Assembly (NCBI GenBank): GCA_965657935.1
Contig: CBFHQE010000010.1
Span: 1-37,969, forward strand
DNA from: Maricaulis sp965657935
Lineage (GTDB): Bacteria > Pseudomonadota > Alphaproteobacteria > Caulobacterales > Maricaulaceae
Direction: 5' to 3'
DNA length: 37,969 nt
Part shown: positions 31,844 through 37,969 of the stretch, one piece after another
Layout of the letters: the number at the start of each line of letters is the position of its first letter
Position numbering within the stretch: position 1 is the stretch's first letter
The notes under the pieces: model-generated
Database searches by the model: none
The model's input: the letters and a program-made list of their open reading frames with translations, nothing else
Told to the model about the DNA's origin: nothing
Position numbers and translations under genes: made by a program

Positions 31844-33025
31844 ATGAAACCCGTCGATGTCGCCATCATCGGAGCCGGCGCGGCCGGGCTCTTCTGCGCG
31901 ATCGAGGCCGGCAAGCGCGGGCGGTCCGTCACGGTTATCGAACATGGCAAGGCGCCAGCCGAAAAGATCCGTATCTCGGGCGGCGGGCGGTGCAACTTCA
32001 CCAACATCCATGCCGAACCCGGAAATTACCTGTCTGACAATCCCCACTTCGTGAAATCTGCGCTCAAACGTTACACGCAGTATGATTTCATCGACTGGGT
32101 GGATGCTCACGGCATCGCCTGGCACGAAAAAGCCCTGGGCCAGCTGTTTTGTGACGTGTCTGCCAAGTTGATCATCGAAGCGCTGATGGATGATCTGCAC
32201 GCTGCCGGCGGCCATCTGCTGTTGAACACATCCGTGCAGACCGTCGAGCGTGAGGGAGACGGGTTTCGCCTGACGCTGAATGACGGAAACACGCTCGTCT
32301 GCCGGTCTCTGGTGATCGCCAGTGGTGGCAAGTCGATCCCGAAAATGGGTGCCACCGGTTTTGCCTATGACATCGCCCGGCGGTTCGGCCTTAATGTCAC
32401 GGAGACTTGCCCGGCGTTGGTGCCGCTGACATTTTCCGGCGACCGGCTCGAACAGTTCAAGTCCCTGGCCGGCGTCGCCTGTGACACGCGCATCGGCACG
32501 GCCCGCAGGAGTTTCGACGAGGCCATGCTGTTCACCCATCGCGGTCTGAGCGGTCCGGCGATCCTTCAGATCTCGTCCTATTGGCGTGAAGGCGAGGACG
32601 TCGCCGTCCAGCTCCGCCCGGATCTGGACTGGTATGCTGAACTGGATGACTTCAAGACAGCGCACGGTGCGCAAGGGCTGGGCAAGGCCCTCGCACAACA
32701 TCTGCCGGACCGCCTGGCCCAGGCGCTGAGCGCAGAAATCAGGGCGCCGGCAAAGATGGCCGAAACCTCGAGCAAACGCCTGCGCGAGATCGCTGACACG
32801 CTCTCCGGCTGGTCACTTACCCCGTCGGGGTCAGAGGGCTATCGCACCGCGGAAGTGACCCTGGGCGGGGTCGACACCCACGATATCGACAGCAAGACCA
32901 TGCAAGCCCGGTCGCAGGGCAATCTCTATTTCATCGGCGAGGCCGTGGACGTCACCGGCTGGCTGGGCGGATATAACTTCCAATGGGCCTGGTCTTCCGG
33001 CTGGGTCGCAGGCCGGTGCGTCTGA
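31844..33025 (+). CDS. NAD(P)/FAD-dependent oxidoreductase of the BaiN/HI0933 (YhiN) family
   Basis: A 393-residue flavoprotein: N-terminal FAD loop IIGAGAAGLFCAIEAGKRG, the family mark KIRISGGGRCNFTN, LVIASGGKSIPKMGATGFAYDIARRFG, THRGLSGPAILQIS, and the C-terminal GGVDTHDIDSKTMQARSQGNLYFIGEAVDVTGWLGGYNFQWAWSSG. This is the TIGR03862-like branch. Most family members have no proven reaction; a few reduce bile acid derivatives, which should not be assumed here. It is coupled to the lipase-like gene (3-base gap). Confidence 0.92.
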   Translation: MKPVDVAIIGAGAAGLFCAIEAGKRGRSVTVIEHGKAPAEKIRISGGGRCNFTNIHAEPGNYLSDNPHFVKSALKRYTQYDFIDWVDAHGIAWHEKALGQLFCDVSAKLIIEALMDDLHAAGGHLLLNTSVQTVEREGDGFRLTLNDGNTLVCRSLVIASGGKSIPKMGATGFAYDIARRFGLNVTETCPALVPLTFSGDRLEQFKSLAGVACDTRIGTARRSFDEAMLFTHRGLSGPAILQISSYWREGEDVAVQLRPDLDWYAELDDFKTAHGAQGLGKALAQHLPDRLAQALSAEIRAPAKMAETSSKRLREIADTLSGWSLTPSGSEGYRTAEVTLGGVDTHDIDSKTMQARSQGNLYFIGEAVDVTGWLGGYNFQWAWSSGWVAGRCV

Positions 33026-33160
33026 TCCGCACACCCCGCATATTCGGATACCAAAATGCACAAATAATCGTCGCCAAGCCTGTCTGGCGGGAGTATGAAC
33101 ACTGTTAACTCCAGCCAATTCCCCCGCACGGGGCCGCGTTTAAGTACAGGCCGCACATCG

Positions 33161-34219
33161 ATGAACCGCTCCCACCTGACCGCAATCGGCATTCTTGCCT
33201 TCGTCATTCTTGTTTTCACGATCGGCACGCTGGCCGCGAGCGATGATGCCGCTCCGGAGGCCGGCGCCTCTGCCGAGCCGGAACGCTTCGAAGTCGTGAT
33301 CCGCCGGGTCACCGCCCAGCCGCGCCCGGCGGTGCTGGGCTTGCGCGGCCGAACCGAGGCCTTCCGTGAAGTCCTTGTGCGTGCCGAGACCGGTGGACGG
33401 GTTGTAGAAACGCCGGCTATCGAGGGTGAACTGATCGCCGAAGGCGAAATCATGTGCCGTCTCGATGTGGATGCGCGCGAAGCCGCACTGGACCAGGCCC
33501 GGGCCGATTTGCGCTCCCGCCAGCTGGAGTATGATGCCGCGGTCGAGCTCTCCAATCGCGGCCATCGCTCCACCAACCAGGTTGCCGCCATGGAAGCCGC
33601 ACGAGACGCGGCCCTCGCCCGGCTGGAAGCCGCGCGCCAGGAGATGGACAACATCCTGATCCGCGCGCCCTTTGACGGCTATTTCGACGGCCGCAGCGCT
33701 GAAATCGGCGATTATCTGCGTGCTGGCGACGCTTGTGGCGCAGTGGTTCAGCTGGACCCGATCCTGCTTGTTGCTGAAGTCGCGGAACGAAATGTTGCAG
33801 GTCTGCGCATCGGCATGTCGGCCAGCGCTGAACTGGTAACCGGCGAGACGGTCGAGGCACAGATTCGTTTTGTCGAGCGCCGGGCTGATCCGGCGACGCG
33901 AACTTTCCGTGTCGAAGTGGAGGCTCCCAATCCGAACGGCCTGCTGCGCTCGGGTGTTACAGCCAACATCAACATCCCTCTGCAGGCCCAGCCCGCCCAT
34001 CGCGTACCGACGACCATCCTCGCCCTCAATTCAGAGGGGGAACTCGGCGTTCGTATTGTCGAAAATGACGATGTGGTCCGCTTTGTACCGGTCATCCTGC
34101 TCAGCGATGATGGCGAAGAGGTCTGGGTGGCCGGACTGCCCGAGCCGGCCAACGTTATCGTGCTCGGACAGGAATTTGTTGCCGAGGGCACCCGTGTGCG
34201 CTCGCGCCTCGAAAACTAG
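33161..34219 (+). CDS. RND efflux periplasmic adaptor (membrane fusion protein)
   Basis: A 352-residue adaptor with an N-terminal membrane anchor (HLTAIGILAFVILVFTIGTLA), a barrel-sandwich half (RGRTEAFREVLVRAETGGRVVE), a short alpha-hairpin (about 110-165, ALDQARADLRSRQLEYDAA... AAMEAARDAALARLEAARQEMDN), the second half (ILIRAPFDGYFDGRSAEIGDYL) and a beta-barrel domain ending at GQEFVAEGTRVRSRLEN. It links the inner-membrane pump to an outer-membrane channel. ATG 33161 is placed at the anchor; ATG 33095 would add 22 residues but its GGGAG is only 1 base away. The pump gene follows after 12 bases; no outer-membrane factor is in the window. Confidence 0.9.
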   Translation: MNRSHLTAIGILAFVILVFTIGTLAASDDAAPEAGASAEPERFEVVIRRVTAQPRPAVLGLRGRTEAFREVLVRAETGGRVVETPAIEGELIAEGEIMCRLDVDAREAALDQARADLRSRQLEYDAAVELSNRGHRSTNQVAAMEAARDAALARLEAARQEMDNILIRAPFDGYFDGRSAEIGDYLRAGDACGAVVQLDPILLVAEVAERNVAGLRIGMSASAELVTGETVEAQIRFVERRADPATRTFRVEVEAPNPNGLLRSGVTANINIPLQAQPAHRVPTTILALNSEGELGVRIVENDDVVRFVPVILLSDDGEEVWVAGLPEPANVIVLGQEFVAEGTRVRSRLEN

Positions 34220-34231
34220 GGAAGGCTGATC

Positions 34232-37200
34232 ATGACGGGCATAGTCGATTTCGCCATTGACCGGTCCAGGATGATCCTGGCCATTTTTGTGTGCGCCCTG
34301 CTCGCCGGCCTTCTGTCCTTCCTGACCCTGCCGCGTGAAGCAGATCCGGATATCCCCTTCCCGTTCGTGATCATCACCGTACCGCTGGCCGGCATCTCGC
34401 CGGAGGATGCAGAACGGCTGATCGTGCGGCCGACCGAGACCGAACTGCGCTCGCTGGACGACATGGAAGAGCTCGACAGTGTCGGCACGCTGGGTGCGGG
34501 TGTCTTGTTCGCCGAATTCTCCGTTCCCTTTGATGCCGATCAGGCGGTGCTGGATGTGCGCGAGGCCGTCGACATGGCCCGTCGGGAGTACCCGGAAGAG
34601 GCCCGCGAACCCGTCATTCAGGAATTCAACTCCGCGCTCGCGCCTACCATTGCCGTCCAGGTGTATGGCGAAGCACCAGAACGCACGATCTACCGCATGG
34701 CGCGCGATCTGGAAGAAGAGCTGGAAACCCTGCCGGAGATCCTGCAGGTCGACATCCAGGGCATTCGTGACGAATTGCTGGAAATCGTCGTCGACCCGGC
34801 TCTGCTGGAAACCTATGGCGTCACCTATGCGCAGCTGTTCAATGCCGTGCAATCGAACAATCAGCTGATCGCAGCCGGTTCGCTGGACAGTGGTGATGCG
34901 CGCTTCCAGGTCAAGGTACCCGGCCTGTTCGAGAGCGCTGAAGACGCGCTCAACCTGCCGCTGGCCACGTCCGGTGACGCCGTCGTGACCCTGCAGGACG
35001 TTGCAACCGTGCGCCGGACCTTCAAGGATGCCGACAGTTTTTCGCGGTATAACGGCCAGACAGCCTTCACCCTCCAGGTGGTGCGGCGGTCCGGCGAGAA
35101 TATCATGGACACGTCAACCCGGGTTCGGGAGCTGACCGCCGAGATCGCCGAGAGCTGGCCGTCAACCGTGCGCTATGATTTCAGCCTCGACCTGTCGACC
35201 TATGTGCGCGACAGCCTCAACTCGCTGACCAGCTCCATCATGCTGGCCATTCTGCTGGTTCTGATTGTCGTTGTCGCCGCGCTGGGCTTGCGGTCCGCCT
35301 TGCTGGTCGGCCTCGCCATCCCGTCAAGCTTTCTGTTTTCATTCCTGCTGCTGGACGTCTACGGACTGACGATCAACATGATGGTGATGTTCGCAATGGT
35401 GCTGGCTGTCGGCCTGCTGGTTGATGGCGCTATCGTGGTCGTGGAATATGCCGATCGAAAACTGGCCGAGGGCGAGACACGTATCGAGGCTTACCGGCAG
35501 GCCGGCAAACGCATGTTCTGGCCGATCATCTCGTCCACGGCGACGACACTGGCGGCCTTTCTGCCCTTCCTGTTCTGGGATTCCATTCCGGGCCAGTTCA
35601 TGGCCTTCCTGCCCCTGACCCTGATTTTCGTCCTCTCGGCGGCCTTGGTGATGGCGCTTATCTTCCTGCCCACGCTCGGCTCGGTGCTGGGCAAGAAGGG
35701 CGGTGAAGCCGACGAAGACAGCGCATTGGCACGTCTCAACGCCCAGGAAGGCGGACAGCCGACCGAACTGCCAGGTCTGACCGGGCTCTATGCCCGCATG
35801 ATTTCCGCCCTGGCCAAACGTCCAGGCATGGTCGCGCTGGGCACTGTCGCCGTCGTTTTCAGTGTGATCTTCGCGTTCGTTGCACAGTCCGGAGGGGCCT
35901 TTGGTGGCCCCAAACGCACCGAGTTTTTCATCGATGCCGAACCGGAACAGGTCTATGTCTTTGTTCGCGCGCGCGGCAACCTCTCCCCCGAGGAACAATA
36001 CCAGCTGGCCCTTCATGCCGAACAGCGCATTGACGGTATCGAGGGCATCAAGGGGTATTACACCGTCGCCGGTGCACCACCGGGAGCCTCCCCCTTTGAC
36101 GGTACAGGCGGCGCACCCGTCGACACGATCGCGCGCATTTTTGTCGAATTCCATCCATTCGGCCAGCGTCCGAATGGACGTTTGATCGAGGCCGATATCC
36201 GCGCCGCCCTCGAGGGGCTGCCCGGTGTCATCATCGAGGTTCGTCGTTTCCAGCAGGGCCCACCGGTGGGCAAGGACGTTCAGGTTCAGCTGCGCTCGGA
36301 TGACGCCGAGGCCCTGGTCACGGCCACGCGTCTTGTCCGCGGCTATATCGACCAGTTCGAGGGTTTGACCGACATCGAGGACACCCTGCCCCTGCCGGGC
36401 GTGGAGTGGCGCCTGGATGTGGACCGAGAGGAAGCCGGCCGTTTCGGAGCCGATGTGGCCCAGGTCGGCGCGGCCGTTCAGCTGGTCACCTCCGGCACTC
36501 TGGTCGGTCGCTATCGCCCTGACGATGCGGATGAAGAAGTTGATATCCGTGTCCGTTTTCCGGCCGATGACCGCGATATCGGCCGTCTGGACAATCTGCG
36601 CGTCAACACGGCTGCAGGGGCAGTCCCGATCTCGAATTTTGTCACCCGTGAGGCACGTCCGCGTGTCGACAGCATCAGTCGGCGCGATGGCAAACGCTAT
36701 TTCGTCGTGCGCGCCAACGCGGCGGACGGATATGCTGGCAACCTGCTCCTGGCCGATGTGCAGGACTGGGTGAATGCGCGCGTCGCAGATGGCACGATCC
36801 CGGCCCATGTCGAGGTGAGTTATCTCGGCGCTGACGAGGAAAACGCGGAGGCGGGTGCATTCTTTGCCGGCGCGATGATGGCATCATTGTTCATGATGGC
36901 AGTGATCCTGCTCTGGCAATTCAACAATTTCTGGCACGTCGTGCTGACGCTACAGGCCGTCGTTCTGTCCGTGGTCGGGGTCTTCCTCGGAGTGTTCCTG
37001 ACCTTCCCCTATATCTCCGTTCTCTTCCTCGGTACGGGCATCGTGACCCTGGCCGGGATCGTCGTGAACAATAATATCGTCCTGATCGACACCTTCCAGC
37101 GCCTGCGGGGTCTGGGCATGAGTGTGGATGAGGCCATCGTCCGCACGGCAGCCCAGCGTCTTCGCCCGGTGATGCTGACAACAATCACGACGATTTTTGG

Positions 37201-37450
37201 TCTGCTTCCGATGGTCTTCCAGATCAATGCCGACTTTGCCCATGCGCGACTGCTGGTCGGCGGCCCGGCCAGCGAATGGTGGGTCCAGTTATCCTCGGCG
37301 GTCGTCTGGGGGCTGGGTTTCTCCACCCTGCTGACGCTGGTACTGACGCCGGTGATGCTGGGTGTGCCCTCTCGCCTGGGCAAGTGGCGTCACAAGATGG
37401 TGTCAGCCATTCTGGGATGGCTGGGCATCAGCAAAGCTCCCGCAGAATAA
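34232..37450 (+). CDS. RND family efflux permease (AcrB/MdtC-like)
   Basis: A 1072-residue inner-membrane transporter driven by the proton gradient. It shows the RND plan: helix 1 (MILAIFVCALLAGLLSFLTLP), PREADPDIPFPFVIITVPLAGISPEDAERLIVRPTE, a first periplasmic loop, a helix bundle with GLLVDGAIVVVEYADRK (proton-relay helix 4, one Asp where AcrB has two), then a repeat with LGTGIVTLAGIVVNNNIVLIDTFQRLR and RPVMLTTITTIFGLLPMVF. The single Asp and the PREADPDI start suggest a branch distant from AcrB. Substrates cannot be read from sequence. It forms an operon with the adaptor upstream and a DUF1330 gene downstream. Confidence 0.95.
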   Translation: MTGIVDFAIDRSRMILAIFVCALLAGLLSFLTLPREADPDIPFPFVIITVPLAGISPEDAERLIVRPTETELRSLDDMEELDSVGTLGAGVLFAEFSVPFDADQAVLDVREAVDMARREYPEEAREPVIQEFNSALAPTIAVQVYGEAPERTIYRMARDLEEELETLPEILQVDIQGIRDELLEIVVDPALLETYGVTYAQLFNAVQSNNQLIAAGSLDSGDARFQVKVPGLFESAEDALNLPLATSGDAVVTLQDVATVRRTFKDADSFSRYNGQTAFTLQVVRRSGENIMDTSTRVRELTAEIAESWPSTVRYDFSLDLSTYVRDSLNSLTSSIMLAILLVLIVVVAALGLRSALLVGLAIPSSFLFSFLLLDVYGLTINMMVMFAMVLAVGLLVDGAIVVVEYADRKLAEGETRIEAYRQAGKRMFWPIISSTATTLAAFLPFLFWDSIPGQFMAFLPLTLIFVLSAALVMALIFLPTLGSVLGKKGGEADEDSALARLNAQEGGQPTELPGLTGLYARMISALAKRPGMVALGTVAVVFSVIFAFVAQSGGAFGGPKRTEFFIDAEPEQVYVFVRARGNLSPEEQYQLALHAEQRIDGIEGIKGYYTVAGAPPGASPFDGTGGAPVDTIARIFVEFHPFGQRPNGRLIEADIRAALEGLPGVIIEVRRFQQGPPVGKDVQVQLRSDDAEALVTATRLVRGYIDQFEGLTDIEDTLPLPGVEWRLDVDREEAGRFGADVAQVGAAVQLVTSGTLVGRYRPDDADEEVDIRVRFPADDRDIGRLDNLRVNTAAGAVPISNFVTREARPRVDSISRRDGKRYFVVRANAADGYAGNLLLADVQDWVNARVADGTIPAHVEVSYLGADEENAEAGAFFAGAMMASLFMMAVILLWQFNNFWHVVLTLQAVVLSVVGVFLGVFLTFPYISVLFLGTGIVTLAGIVVNNNIVLIDTFQRLRGLGMSVDEAIVRTAAQRLRPVMLTTITTIFGLLPMVFQINADFAHARLLVGGPASEWWVQLSSAVVWGLGFSTLLTLVLTPVMLGVPSRLGKWRHKMVSAILGWLGISKAPAE

Positions 37451-37475
37451 TCGCAGAACAAACAAGGACTGATCC

Positions 37476-37892
37476 ATGAGCCATATCGACCCGACACGCG
37501 AGGCCTTCCAGATCTTCAAGGACCTGGACCGCTCCGCGCCGATCCAGATGCTCAACCTGATCCGCCTGCGCGACAAGGCCGTCTATCCGGATGGCCGCGA
37601 CTGCACGGGCGCCGAGGCCTATGCGAATTACGGGAAATTCTCCGGACCGATTTTTCAACGCGTGGGTGGACGCATTCTCTGGCGCGGGGAGCCCAAGGTC
37701 ACTCTGATCGGCCCGGCAGACGAAGCCTGGGACTTGTCTTTCATCGCCACCTATCCAACCGCCGCCGCGTTCCTGGAGATGGTCACCGATCCGGTTTACC
37801 AGAGCGAAGCCGTGCCGCACCGCCAGGCCGCCGTCCTGGACAGTCGTCTGGTGCGTCATCACGTGTTGGAAGGCGCAAACGTCTTCGGCTAG
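37476..37892 (+). CDS. DUF1330 domain-containing protein
   Basis: A 138-residue protein of the DUF1330/dimeric alpha-beta barrel group: PIQMLNLIRLRDKAVYPDG, GAEAYANYGKFSGPIFQRVGGRILWRGE and DLSFIATYPTAAAFLEMVTDPVYQSEAVPHRQAAVLDSRL follow the family pattern. The reaction, if any, is unknown. AAGGA lies 7 bases upstream of the ATG, and the gene starts 25 bases after the RND pump. Its stop TAG shares a CTAG with the stop of the convergent gene at the window end. Confidence 0.88.
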   Translation: MSHIDPTREAFQIFKDLDRSAPIQMLNLIRLRDKAVYPDGRDCTGAEAYANYGKFSGPIFQRVGGRILWRGEPKVTLIGPADEAWDLSFIATYPTAAAFLEMVTDPVYQSEAVPHRQAAVLDSRLVRHHVLEGANVFG

Positions 37893-37969
37893 TCGCGATA
37901 GATACGGATCAGCTGGCCGTTATCACTGTCGGTGATAGCCAGCAGGCTGCCGTCCGACGCCATGCGCAC
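37889..37969 (-). CDS. C-terminal fragment of probable PQQ-dependent sugar dehydrogenase (cut by window edge)
   Basis: The minus strand is open from the window edge to TAG (37889-37891) for 26 codons. The end reads VRMASDGSLLAITDSDNGQLIRIYRD, which matches the last blade of soluble aldose sugar dehydrogenases of the YliI/glucose-sorbosone dehydrogenase family (VRxGPDGxLYxLTDxxxGxLLRL). Only this part is visible, so the call rests on a short match. It is convergent with the DUF1330 gene. Confidence 0.6.
   Translation of the reverse strand: MRMASDGSLLAITDSDNGQLIRIYRD

Noticed and set aside
1..37969. CRISPR arrays, insertion sequences or transposase genes
   Set aside because: I saw no regularly spaced repeats and no transposase or integrase motifs on either strand.

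Overview
The window looks like a chromosomal segment of an alphaproteobacterium, most likely a prosthecate marine bacterium of the Hyphomonadales/Maricaulales type (Maricaulis or Oceanicaulis-like). This rests on high GC, many GTG and TTG starts, the gene order rplU-rpmA-GNAT-obgE-proB-proA-nadD-rsfS-rlmH, an L21 with a long Lys/Ala tail, an atpHAGD block without the F0 genes, and a divergent polysaccharide deacetylase next to ctpA. The genus is inferred from general style, not from a database match.

Layout. 1-840: a tRNA-Ser(CGA) on the minus strand and a tiny lipoprotein gene. 948-2559: ribosomal proteins L21 and L27, a strong terminator, and a GNAT acetyltransferase. 2586-4694: two adjacent minus-strand paralogues, each built as ribbon-helix-helix DNA-binding domain, one membrane helix, then four EF-hand loops; three copies of a short palindrome (core GTGTCCGGAC) lie only upstream of these two genes. 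4936-16454: a long plus-strand series with tight spacing: obgE, proB, proA, nadD, egtD, rsfS, rlmH, a degenerate LytM/EnvC-like activator, the protease ctpA, a polysaccharide deacetylase-like protein, rppH and an alpha/beta hydrolase. 16451-19443: two translationally coupled secreted amidohydrolases on the minus strand, the promoter-proximal one broken by an in-frame TAA. 19558-20574: a divergent membrane-bound AraC-type regulator. 20789-21217: a four-helix membrane protein of unknown function.

21269-27115: the F1 ATP synthase operon atpH-atpA-atpG-atpD on the minus strand, then a terminator, a secreted protein of unknown function, and only then atpC. 27340-28268: a scar in which the first two thirds of a sarcosine-oxidase-like gene runs directly into the last 56 codons of a GmhB-like heptose phosphatase; hldD, the next enzyme class of that LPS pathway, follows intact. 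29306-33025: glpK divergent from a monoacylglycerol-lipase-like hydrolase and a BaiN/HI0933-type flavoprotein. 33161-37892: an RND efflux pair with a DUF1330 protein. 37889-37969: the C-terminal 26 codons of a probable PQQ-dependent sugar dehydrogenase on the minus strand.

The most interesting system is the pair of RHH-TM-EF-hand proteins with their own candidate operators. They look like one-component, membrane-tethered transcription factors that could couple periplasmic calcium (or a related divalent ion) directly to DNA binding, in an autoregulated and possibly cross-regulated pair. The broken amidohydrolase, the solA/gmhB scar and the interrupted atpD-atpC junction are the other places that deserve checking. 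No stretch longer than 300 bases is without a gene.
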